From Buddleja alternifolia (Eukaryota > Streptophyta > Magnoliopsida > Lamiales > Scrophulariaceae): a stretch of 64,000 bases of DNA. The DNA lies in contig CM033396.1 in the NCBI GenBank assembly GCA_019426215.1, forward strand, positions 38,430,503-38,494,502. Direction: 5' to 3'. Shown in pieces: positions 36,278 through 46,191 of the stretch. Each line of letters starts with the position of its first letter. The stretch's first letter is position 1. Made by a program: the position numbers and the translations under genes. Below the pieces are notes generated by a model that was given only the letters and a program-made list of their open reading frames with translations, had not been told where the DNA came from and ran no database searches.

Positions 36278-38551
36278 CTACTCAATGGGCTCAGCCCTAG
36301 CAGCAGCAGCATTGGCAGCATCAGGAGGGTCGGCTACACCTGCAGGCTGGTCAGCAACAACTTCATCAGGCTGACCTACTGCAGGTGGGATGGAAGGACC
36401 AACAGTAGGAGGGATAGCTGGACCTGTGGTAGGAGGGAGCACAATAGCATCCATAGCAGCTTCTGGATCTAGAAAATCAGCATCTACATCCTCGGGAGGA
36501 TAACCTTTGGCCCGGAACTGAGCAGCACAGCCATCAAAGACTTTGACAAAGAAATCTATAGATTTTTCATCGACCAGATCAGAAAATTCCTTGAAGACAA
36601 GGAATTCATCTTTGAATTTGGCAAGCGGCTCCTGACCCTCAGCAGAAGTAGGGAAGTTGGCTATCCAGTTCTAGCGCTCCACATTCAGGACTTCCTCCAG
36701 CTCCACCTCCCTCTGTGTCGCCTGTGCAGCTAAGGACATCTCCAGGTCCACCTTTTCAGCCAGCAGCTTCTGAAAATCTATGTTGAGATTCTTCAGGTCC
36801 TAGCGCAAACCCTTCTCCTTGGTTGACTAAGAATCCTGAGATTTCTTCAGCGGCTCCTGGACCTTGGACAACTTCTTCTGCAAGTCATCCGCTTCAGTGT
36901 TCTGATATTGGTCCGTCAAGGCACGGATGGATAACATAGTGCACTATCATAAAAATAGATAAATATTTATACGGGGAAATCATAAAAGCACAAAAGCCAG
37001 AAATTTTACAAGACTTGCCTTGGGAAGAAGAAGAAATGCAGCCCTGGCAGCCTCGTAGAGAGTCAAGCTCTCCATGTAACGACGGCCAAGACAGTTAGGC
37101 AACCTCTAAAGAAAATCTAACATCACTGCAATATCATTACTCCTCAAAGCGAAAAGAGAATTCGGGTATTGGGCTCTGGATCGGGTCCAGAAGGCTGGCG
37201 GATCTGTGGTCCTGAGCTGCAGGTTAAGCATTAGCTCTTAAATAGCTATACCTAAGTTGCCATGCTTAGCTGGGCGATTGTCCAGAAAAGTCGCTAAAGC
37301 TGCAGGTCTTTTCCCAGAGGCTATCTCCAACCCTAATGCTGGATCGCAATGGGGGAGAGATTGTTCTCCCTGGCCTAGAGTGGGCAAAGACATAGCTGCA
37401 AGAGGTGTAGCTAAAGATTGTGCCTCCTGCAATGGCACACCTGGAAAAGGTGGTGGCAAAGGGGGCTCCAAAGCAGGAGGAGGCTTTTTTCTGCGCTTGA
37501 AAACATCCTTAGTTCGGGAGGCATCGATTAGCTCTTCTGCAAAACAAACAAAAGCAAGCAACATTAAGATACAAAAGTATTAACCTAGAGACTATAGCAT
37601 AAGCATACACAAAAAAGGCATATAAGTATTAACTAGGGTTTCACCCTACATATCCGCCCCAACAGGGCTGAAATCAATGTTGTACAACAAACGGTCACGA
37701 CGAGTTTACCCACATGATAAGGGGTAAAATTCAAGTAATGCACAACTTGCTGGTGGTATGTAGCCAAATTTCGGGGAGGGTAAGGATTGGTGCCATCCAC
37801 CTTCTCCAAAAACTCGCAATGAAAGTCCCAAACTTCACTCGAAAGTGGGGCAATAAAGAAATAATTGTACTTCCATTTCTTCTGGGTAGGATGGGTGGCA
37901 AAGAAGATCGTCGGACCTCGGGAGGTAAAATAAAAAAAATGCCACTATCTATAGAGATAGAGTAGGGAAGAAACAATGAATAAAACAAATCGGCAATAGC
38001 TAGGTGGCCATGGTGATGGAGCAAAACAGCAAAGCCATCCATCATACGAATGGCATTAGGAGCAAATTGGTTCAAAGGGATGCGATACCTATTGGCTATT
38101 TTGATAAAAAGGCGAGGGATAGGGAAACACAAACCTGCTCGGAGTTGGGCAACGTAGAAACAGGTGTAACCCAAGGGAGGGCGATGTGGCCTATTCTGCG
38201 CAGCTGGGACTACAATCTGGTACCTCTCATATATGCCACATATTTGGCGTATTTTTTGCTCCTGTCACAAAGTAAAACGAGATTGTAGGGCCCCTACGAC
38301 ATCTAGGGCTGAGGTTTGGCTACTCCTAGGGTTCTCACCTTAGGAAGGAGATGAGATGATGGTGGTATTACGCCTATCAGATTCTATATCAAAAGACTCC
38401 ATGTCGATAATTTTATAACCCTCAAAGACATGGGTAGCCCTATACAAGTCACGTAAATAAGAAGTGGTATCCTCCTCAGAATCGGAGGCGGGTTCCAATA
38501 ATTATGGGGCTCCCCACGATTTTGGGAGTCGGAACCAAGGCTATTCGCCAT
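36278..38551 (-). pseudogene. antisense ORF of the Tat element (gypsy-type transposon domain plus coiled coil)
   Basis: The minus strand encodes a protein-like series opposite to gag-pol. It starts at ATG 38551 with MANSLGSDS. Next come an acidic part, a central domain with FPIPRLFIKIANRYRIPLNQ and FAPNAIRMMDGFAVLLHHHG (about 38135-38000), a basic/proline block KRRKKPPPALEPP (37512-37470), a likely coiled coil (LQKKLSKVQEPLKK, FQKLLAEKVDLEMSLAAQ, about 36890-36730) and an acidic Ala/Pro-rich tail ending ARAEPIE and TAG 36278. An acceptor-like ttgttttgcag precedes EELIDAS near 37545, so introns are likely. Stops and a frameshift near 38500 break it. The central domain resembles, from memory, the plant 'putative gypsy type transposon' family (PF04195), which occurs in antisense ORFs of Tat relatives. 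The role of these proteins is unknown. Confidence 0.7.
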
Positions 38552-38577
38552 AATAATACGCGAAACATAGAAGAAAC

Positions 38578-38608
<31 letters not shown>

Positions 38609-39253
38609 ACAGAAATTGGGGATTTTCTCAACTCGGCACACAACACACAAAGCAAATACACGAAAGAGACAAATATAAAATAAGGAAAGAAGAAAAAAGC
38701 ACAATACCTAGAAAGTGGGCAACAAACATGGCATAACCACCACTAGAGAGGATGAATCACGAGAAGAAGAAGAAGAAGAATAAGGGTTCTGCGAATTTTT
38801 AAACTGAAAACAAAGAAAAAATAAGGAAAGAGAATCGACGGTTTTTTGGAAGTTACTTTTTTAAAAATTAAAAATTCAAAAAAGAAACCAAAATTCACAA
38901 GGAAGAGGCTGGCTCTCCTTGGAGTTGTACACATGGCGATCATCTACACATACCTAGGTACAGTTATGGCGGCACCAACTGTTGAGGCCATGATGATGGT
39001 GCAGCTTTCTCGAATTCCAAGGTAATAACTGCAGAAGTATGGATAAGTCCAATCGGCTAGTCAACTCACAACTAAGGTTTCTTCCAGACCTGCACAGGAA
39101 GGCTTTCAAGAGCTCCGTATATCAGGTTGCTACACCTGGGTAGATTGGAGTTTTTTTTGGCATTTGTTCTTCATCATGTGCCTGGAGTCTCATCAGCTCG
39201 GCCCATATCATTTTTTTTTTGCAACTCTTACAGCTTGACTATGTCAAACTTTA
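38552..39253. other. upstream region of the antisense ORF, with (AAC)n and (GAA)n repeats
   Basis: Contains (AAC)n at 38578-38609 and (GAA)n at about 38762-38780, otherwise no gene. A promoter for the antisense ORF would have to lie here or in the 3' LTR; I see no convincing one. Confidence 0.6.
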
Positions 39254-39270
39254 GAGTGGGGGAGGGGGGA
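39254..39270 (+). other. Tat polypurine tract
   Basis: The purine tract agtgggggagggggga sits four to five bases before the 3' LTR. Confidence 0.8.
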
Positions 39271-39274
39271 CTAT

Positions 39275-39821
39275 TGATGTGGGTAGAAATTCGTCTTTGG
39301 GCCAAGATGGATAGTCCAATACCTTATAAGGCAAAGCCCAATGCTTTTGTGGACTTGGATTCTCCTAGAAGACATCATATTCGACATGCTTAGCTGGAGG
39401 CCCCGACGACCCGACCTGCATAGGAAGGACAGCGCTAATTATGGACAACCTAGAGACAGGATCTAATCAATCACCAACCTTGCCATATATAGACCTGCGG
39501 AGATCAAGCCTGCGATTTGTTATATTTACCATTTATACACGATTGATTATAGCCCAATATTGATAGATTATAATTTATTCTTATTACCAAATGTATATTT
39601 AATATAGTTGATTTACCCTTTTCAACCCCCATCAAATTCTTGTATAAATATCAACTCCTACATCAATAAACAGATCGAACTCTTTACCCCTGTGGACGTA
39701 GGTCTGATTTTGGACCAAAACACGTATATCTTGTGTCAATTTTACATTATATTCGTGCTTCATACTATATTTTTATATATTATATTGCATATTCTTATTG
39801 ATGTGAAATCCACACGCATCA
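39275..39821 (+). repeat. 3' LTR of the Tat element
   Basis: Pairs with 14523-15062 and ends cacacgcatca. Numerous substitutions and small indels relative to the 5' LTR indicate an old insertion. Confidence 0.9.
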
Positions 39822-39829
39822 ATTTATAT

Positions 39830-40620
39830 ATATGTGTGTGTGTGTGTGTGTTGCAATATTATAATCGAAATGGAACAATGGTCTCTGTGGCAATCATTAT
39901 AATCTATCTAAGAACACATTACATACTCAAAAGTCAAAACAAAGATAATGTTCGGCATTTTTGCTTCTTTTTCTTTTTCTTCTTTTCCTCTTTTTGTTTT
40001 CTAATTTTAAAGATATTCCAGATCCGAAGGCCTAAAACTAATCTCTCAAGATACTGTTAGATACGATTACATGATCTCGATTTCCTTATAATGTTTTAAG
40101 CATGTATAAGGGCTCGAACCTGGTACCTCTTACTGAAGCTAGTTACCAAAAGTACTCCTCCTACTTGGACCATTATTCATAGGTAAGATAATATGGTGTA
40201 TAAGGGAAAATTTCATTTTTGGTCCTATTGGAATTCGGCCAAAATACTTTTAGTCCTATAGGAAATTTTTTTAACACATTTGGTCCCATTATGTGACACT
40301 TTTAGTCTCATCCATCTATTTTTAGACAAAATTTACCCGCGTGAGACATACGCTTAGTTAACTGCCTTGGGATTCAAACGAAACATGTGAGGGACAATTT
40401 ATTAATAGAGTGTGTGTCTCACATGGGTAATTCCCGTCTAAAAAATAGACGGACGGGACTAAAAGTGTCACATATTGACTCCAATGGGATCAAAAGTGTC
40501 ATAAAAATTCCTATAAGACTAAAAGTGTTTTGGCTAAACTCTAGTAGGACTAAAAGTGAAGTTTTCCCTGTTGTATAAGTATACTAAATTAACTATATTC
40601 TATAAATATATATATATATA
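39830..40620 (+). repeat. right copy of the sequence duplicated around the nest
   Basis: After a (TG)n microsatellite (39833-39851), 39848-40202 aligns with 14163-14500, and 40570-40620 continues the alignment to the TA-rich end of the left copy. A MITE (40203-40569) was inserted only in this copy. Confidence 0.8.
40203..40569. mobile_element. fold-back MITE, Mutator-like
   Basis: The 367-bp element starts agggaaaatttcattttt and ends gaagttttccct; the arms are complementary over much of their length (ggtccta/taggac, cgtgagac/gtctcac), making one long imperfect palindrome. Flanks tggtgtata and tgttgtata suggest a 9-bp duplication with one change. The matching left copy of the surrounding repeat lacks the element, which shows the empty site. 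Confidence 0.8.
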
Positions 40621-40981
40621 GGGTTTAATGCAAAAAAAAACCCTGCATTATAACTTTTTTGCTAAAAACCCTTGAGATCACGAAATAGCCTAATCACCCT
40701 TCTATGTTCTTATAGAAGTTTGCAAAGGGCCAAAATTTGTTAAAATATAAAAATATGTGTTTTTTGGTGAAATAACACTATTTTACCTTTTATATTGTTT
40801 GGAGAGTCTATAAATGACAAATAGACATGTCAATAAAGATGAAAAACAAGCTCACTTTTTAATAAAATTTGGCTTTTTGCAGACTTTTTTAAGAACACGG
40901 GGGTGATTAGGCTATTTCGTGGTCCCATTGAAGTTTTTAGCAAAAAAGTTATAACACAGGGGGGTTTTTGCATTTAACCCT
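40620..40981. mobile_element. MITE with ~85-bp terminal inverted repeats
   Basis: Starts agggtttaatgcaaaaa and ends tttttgcatttaaccct. Arms continue as ttttttgctaaaaaccc / gtttttagcaaaaaag and gaaatagcctaatcaccc / gggtgattaggctatttc. Both flanks are TA repeats, so the duplication length cannot be read. Long inverted repeats without coding capacity suggest a Mutator-type MITE. Confidence 0.85.
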
Positions 40982-41357
40982 AGATATATATATATATATA
41001 ACATTTTATAGTTTGAATGATCTTTGTGATGCATGCAATTCGGAAAACAAAACACAATCAAGTATAGCGATCACTCACGTACGTAAAATAGATAAATTGA
41101 TAAACTAGGTCTGATACCATAATCGGATTTCAATAAAAGCTAGAGTAGCGAATTCTTGTTTCTATCTGAACTCATTTCCAAGATGTACATCAGAAGAAAA
41201 GAAAGAACAATTATAATTATATAAAATATATATGAAAGCTTTCAACTGCTAAAATGATAATTGGCTCCCACTGCATGCATATGCTTAGGAAATATATATA
41301 TGGAGTACTTTCTGTCCTTTTTTTGGACAAATTAAAACCAGAGCTAAAATAGATCTT
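40982..41357. other. no gene; possible primer-site remnant
   Basis: AT-rich. The minus strand reads tggtatcagacc near 41108-41119, resembling the tRNA-Met primer site, but no LTR end lies next to it. Confidence 0.5.
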
Positions 41358-41362
41358 GTTAT

Positions 41363-42276
41363 TGTTAGATTAGAAGAAATCTCGTAGGCAACTTGTATTA
41401 CTAAGTAACATATTTATAGAGATACATATACTTGATAAACATGAAACCCAAATTATAAACAAGGAAAAGATAAATATAAGGAAACATAAAGAAACCTAAA
41501 GTAACATGAATAATAGAAAGATATGAAAAACTATTATATTATCTAACACTTTCTCGCAGTCGAAATGTGAGAGTCTTGAACATTGAGATTGGACCAAAGA
41601 AACCCGGTTAGAGAATTTGAGAAGAAGACGGCGAAAAAGATAAAAGGTGGCGGCAGCCTTAAGAGACGGCGGCGGCGGCTCCAAGTCCTCTTTTTCCAAG
41701 GGTGAGCGGCGGCAACTAATAAAACTAAAGGCGCGGCGGCCAGCGGCCAAAGAGAGAAGGCAGCGGCATAAAATAAAAAGGTGGTAGCTCTAAGTCCTCG
41801 TTTTCCAAAGGTGAGCGGTGGCAACTAACAAAACTAAAGGTGGTGTTGTGGCGAATAAGCGCGGAGGCCCGCGACCAAAGAGAGAAGGTGGCGACGGTGG
41901 CCATAGGAAAACAAAAGGAAGAAAAAACGAGACAAGAGAGAAGAAGCTGGCTCCGGCGGCGACCATAGGAGAAAGAAAGAAAAAAAATTCGATAAAAGAA
42001 AACTAAACTAGATAAGGGGTGCCGGACGGGGACGGCGACTTGATGATGGCGGCGCAAGCGAGAGATCGAGAGACCATGGCTCTGATACTATGTTAGATTA
42101 GAGAAAATCCCGTAAGAAATTTGTAGTACTGAGTAACATATTTATAGAGATACATGTACTTGGTAAACAAGAAACCCTAACTATTAACAAGGAAAAGATA
42201 AATACAAGGTAACATAAAGAAACATAAATTAACATAAATACTAAAAAGATATGGAAAGATATTATATTATCAAATA
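41363..42276 (-). mobile_element. TRIM-like miniature LTR retrotransposon
   Basis: Two 186-bp direct repeats (41363-41548 and 42091-42276, about 85% alike by eye) start tgttagatta; the first ends ctaaca. The 914-bp unit is flanked by perfect gttat duplications (41358-41362 and 42277-42281). The plus-strand ccatggctctgatacta (42074-42090) next to the right repeat is the complement of a tRNA-Met primer site, so the element lies on the minus strand. The 542-bp interior has no gag or pol. It is GC-rich and contains a 109-bp internal duplication. Such small LTR elements depend on enzymes of others. I know no named family for it. Confidence 0.9.
41679..41905. repeat. internal duplication of the TRIM core
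   Basis: Two copies with period 109: ctccaagtcctctttttcc and ctctaagtcctcgttttcc begin them, and both continue through gtgagcgg(c/t)ggcaact and accaaagagagaagg-like words. Confidence 0.85.
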
Positions 42277-42684
42277 GTTATTGATCACTTAATCTCGAAG
42301 AGACTTATTGTTATTATTATTATTATTCATGATCTTTTATTTATTTCTTTAAATATATGCATAATCTTATATTTATTAATTGGTGCAATTGGTCTGTATG
42401 TACCTCTAGCATCTTATCGTGAGAATAACATTTTGAGAGGTGTGACAAATATATATAAAAATGATAAACAGTTACATTAATTTATATATCTATCACGATA
42501 TTCGTTTAAGCAGATGTAGCTCATCATTGGTAAAATGCGTAGCAGATCTATATATCCAGACATGCAATACTTGTCACTAGCGGTGTATAAATAAATGAAA
42601 TTTAATTAAAAGGATAATTAATATAATATTCAAATAAAGATGTAGGGATCAACCTCCAAAAAATTACAAAATTAGTCTCGTAAT

Positions 42685-42802
42685 GATAAGGGGTAGCAAA
42701 ATTGGTTCCATTATATATAGATACATCACCAATTTTGTCAGTTAAAAAAATGGACCAATTTTGCCAATTAAAAAAAAGGGACCAATTTTGCCACCCTATA
42801 GC
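42685..42802. repeat. fold-back MITE remnant
   Basis: ggggtagcaaaattggttcc on the left matches the reverse complement of ggaccaattttgccaccc on the right. Between them the word ggaccaattttgcca is repeated in tandem. Confidence 0.6.
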
Positions 42803-44301
42803 AACGACATTTTTTCCTTACAACTTAATACACACTATGATTTGTGAGATTATGTTTTTGTTATTTTTAAGATGGGATTTATCACTTACCAGTCTCCCCT
42901 GATCTGAAAGTAGGCGGACATAGAAGATCACCTTTAACATTAGAGGACGTTTGGCAAACTTTACTCAAAACATATCATAAAACTTTATATGTAAAAGATG
43001 TTCTTAAAAGTTACAAGGTATTGCATCGATCTCATATTTGTAAAACTCTTGAAGTGTTTGAAGAAATTAATAAGATCATGAAACTTATGAAATATTGATT
43101 ATGATTTTCTTTAATTAAGATGTTCAAAATAGAGAGGATTTCTAATTTTAAAGAGTAAGTGAAAGATCTTCTATATATAAGATCATAATATCTTATTTTG
43201 ATAGTTTATAAAATTTGATTCCAAATGTTTTACCAAACATTATTTGACATTATATAGTTCTGAAATATCATATAAGATGTCTTAGCAACTTATAAGCTCA
43301 GCAAAACACCCCCTTAATTAATACCAAGTAGGAGTATTTGATTTTGTCAAGTTCTGGTTTGGCTCAATTTAACAGAAAAATAATAGTGGACATTCCAAAC
43401 AACTAAATTGGTTACATGGAATCTAAATCATAGATGAAACTTCTAATATCCGATAAAATGGCCATTTTAATTTCAACCTAGGTAACAAAAAGTAATTCAA
43501 CATGATAACTCTGCATCTACTTTTATATATTAATTGCAAGTCTCAAACCCTTTTTTTTGCTTTTTTGGTGAATAACCATATTTCGTGTGCATGAATGCAT
43601 CAAAGTATCACTCGTAGCTAGCAGAAAACGCAAGGATTAGATTCACATGTGACACCAATGATTGGGTACATGATTTGCATAAAACGTACAAAAAACAAAT
43701 CATTTATTTTAAATGAATAATTTATAAATAAATTTTGAATTTCTATCGAGATTAACACTTTCATAACTTGGAAGGTGTGCCAATCACTGATCGGCACTTG
43801 GAAGTAACGGTATGGACATGAATGATTCAAAATTGAATTTTATTTGAAATTTTGTGTCTTGATTTTAACCACTTTTGCAAACTTTTTGCGTCAAAGACAC
43901 TGCATGTAACCACTAACGAAACAAGACAATACTATTACAACTTGAAAGAAACGTACAACCTCGCATTAATATTCGGGAGATTGTAGCTTATAGTTATTTT
44001 TTAACAAAAGTTTGAAATTTAATAAAAATTGTCTTTTAACAAACATAGTATTTAAAGAAATGGAAAAAAGAAAAGGAAAAAAAAAAAGACAGGGGCGGGG
44101 AGGGGAGGAAAGATAGAGGGAGGTCTAGGGTGGGGCGGCGGAGAGACGCGGCCAACGGGGAGTAGATCCAGACAAGACAGGCAGCGATGGCAGGGTTTGG
44201 GCAGAGTGGGAGTAGGCTTACAGGTGGCGGAGGCGACGTGGGCTTGCGGGTGGGGAAGGGGCTGGCGGCGAGAGGCTGGGGTTGGTGAACAGGCAAATGA
44301 A

Positions 44302-44423
44302 ATCTTCTATTGCACCTTTTATTTCAAAGGTATAAAATGAATGACACGTATAATTATTGAATTTTTATTGGATACATGGCATTCACCCAATATCTTAATG
44401 CAACAGAGTTTGCAATAGAAGAT
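44302..44423. repeat. 122-bp fold-back with perfect 12-bp inverted ends
   Basis: atcttctattgc (44302-44313) and gcaatagaagat (44412-44423) are exact inverted repeats seven bases before the copia LTR. Confidence 0.8.
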
Positions 44424-44429
44424 CATATT

Positions 44430-46177
44430 TGTTGAACAATGGGTAGCGGGAAACTTGATAAGTTTTTTTATTTTTATTTTCTTTTATTTTTCAAAGGGGT
44501 ATGTAATAGTGCTTTGGCTTGCTTAAAAGTATGTAAACACTATGACAGTCTTGTTCTATGAATATATAATCATTTCGTATTGTTTTTATCATAATTGCTT
44601 ATATAGTCTTGATAAAGATTCCTTTGGATTACATAGAGTTAGGGGAGTAGTGTGTGACTATGGAACACTCTAAATGGTTGTAATCCTTATACCTCATTCC
44701 AAATCATAGAGACAAGGAGATAAGGGATATAATAGTCTCGCCAAAACTTGTATGTATATGTCATTCTCATATTGAGAGAAGTGTGGAATTGAACGACCCC
44801 ACAAGGACATCTTGTTGGTTATGTGTCGAGCTTGGAGTCCTTCGATTTCGTAGTGTGAGGTTAATCCTTTGACCTGAGATGTCATGTCTGGAAAAGATAC
44901 TACCCACTATAATTTGATATACACATGCACTCCAGGAGAGTCATACGGCGACGTATGTTCTGTATAATCTGGTATTATAGTGGAATAGATGACATTAGAA
45001 GGAATTCATCCAGGGCATTAAACCTGATATTTTCTATGTTTTTGCGAGAATTTAAATAATTGAAAAAAGCCTTTGATCAAAGTAAATACCTTAGAAGAGA
45101 GATTGGTGGTCCCTGCATAGAAGACTGGATCATTAGATATCACAACACAGTCATAGCTTCTAAGATTAGGGTTTTGACCGTCGCCATACCCTAGACCACA
45201 GACGGGAAAAAGATGAAGAGATTTGACTCACATGAAGATCGTAACCGGGATAGGGTTTTACTTTCTATCATTAACATCTAGGAAGTCGTGGCGACATTGC
45301 TAGGCATCAATCCACGATCATTAGGTGCCTTGAATTAATATGGTGAAATTAGTTCAAGGTCTAATTTATTATTTGGATAATTAATTTAGCCTATGGAAAA
45401 GGACTTATTACTAACTTGTTAGCGAGCCTAAGGGGTCACACACTTAACTTAGTGTAACACCTATTGGGTAATAAATTCTATGAAAATTAACGGAGAAATT
45501 AATTAATTGGAATTAATTAATTTAGAAAAAGGATTGAAATTAATTAAGTGGACTTAATTAATTACAAATTTAATGGGGTATTAAATTAAGTGATAGACAA
45601 ATTAATTAGTGGGCTAATTAATTAAATAAGAAAAGATTAATTAAGTTGGGCTTAATTGATTAATCATAGTCTATTTAATAAAGTCAATGGACTTGTTTTT
45701 ATAATAAATTGACTTGAGCCCAATTATAATGAGGAGAGAAAAGAAGACAAGGTCCACTAGGTCATTAGTAACGTAGTGGGCGTCCACTACAAGTGGGGAT
45801 CTCTTCCCACCAAGTCATTCACACGCCTCTTTCAAGCTAAAAAGGTGAAGTTATTTCTCTCTCATCTTTTCAAAGTAAAAGAAAATCAAGAAATCTTTTT
45901 TCTTTCACTCAAGAAGTGAAGAGTTCGTCATCTTCTTTGCTAGCATTGACAGAAGTAGACAAGGGTGCAATCTAAGATGTGGATACACTTGGAGGTGCCA
46001 ATTCAAGCACTAAAAGCAAATCTATCCTACGTTTTTCCTCTACAAGGTCATCACGAAAGTTATTTTTTGATTGTTTTTTAATCCGATGGTATCATATCAA
46101 CCTATCCCTAAATTAGGGATGCACTTTTTTATTGTTTTTCATTTTTGATGCGCGCATCCCCAAGACGATTCCTAACA
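44430..46177 (+). repeat. 5' LTR of a copia element
   Basis: Ends gattcctaaca directly before a tRNA-Met primer site, which fixes the right boundary. The left boundary at tgttgaacaa is inferred from the TG and from a length comparable to the 1599-bp solo LTR. A block of aattaatt-type words (45480-45670) precedes the promoter part, as in the solo LTR. No 3' LTR was found in the window. Confidence 0.75.
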
Positions 46178-46178
46178 G

Positions 46179-46191
46179 TGGTATCAGAGTC
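46179..46191 (+). other. tRNA-Met primer-binding site
   Basis: tggtatcagagtc starts two bases after the LTR end (cctaaca); it is the usual copia primer site with one change at the end. Confidence 0.9.

Larger units (their letters stand above)
14523..39821 (+). mobile_element. Tat-lineage Ty3/gypsy LTR retrotransposon, degraded and twice invaded
   Basis: A 540-bp 5' LTR (14523-15062) and a 547-bp 3' LTR (39275-39821) both start TGATGTGGGTAGAAAT and end in ca. A primer-binding site (15065) and a polypurine tract (39254-39270) sit where expected. Protein order is gag, protease, RT, RNase H, a second (archaeal-type) RNase H, integrase; the dual RNase H marks the Tat clade. Flanking 5-mers are atata and attta, a possible mutated duplication. 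Subtracting the two insertions leaves about 11.6 kb. The LTRs differ by roughly 10-12% by eye, so the insertion is old. Every recognisable coding region has stops or frameshifts. Confidence 0.9.
42282..44429. other. gene-free AT-rich stretch with fold-back remnants
   Basis: No gene found. 42307-42326 is a (TTA)n microsatellite. 42685-42802 is a fold-back remnant. 44095-44290 is an isolated G-rich patch; its open frame on the minus strand is only proline/serine low complexity. 44302-44423 is a small fold-back. Confidence 0.6.

Noticed and set aside
37257..37583. 108-codon plus-strand frame in the Tat 3' region
   Set aside because: Shadow of the antisense ORF on the other strand, which has the expected proline/lysine pattern and neighbours.
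38384..38704. Minus-strand frame starting further upstream with a leucine run
   Set aside because: The leucine/cysteine run is just the (AAC)n repeat read backwards; ATG 38551 is the better antisense start.
40080..40145. tRNA-like or SINE B-box (ggctcgaacctgg) in the right flanking copy
   Set aside because: No A box, acceptor stem or cloverleaf around it, and the left copy has lost the motif.
41105..41120. Second tRNA-Met primer site on the minus strand
   Set aside because: No LTR end next to it and no internal domain; a short chance or relic match.
41725..42057. 110-codon minus-strand frame inside the TRIM
   Set aside because: It crosses an internal duplication and has no homologous domain; explained by GC-rich repeat sequence.
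44036..44296. 86-codon proline/serine-rich minus-strand frame
   Set aside because: Low-complexity translation of a G-rich patch with no similarity or gene context.
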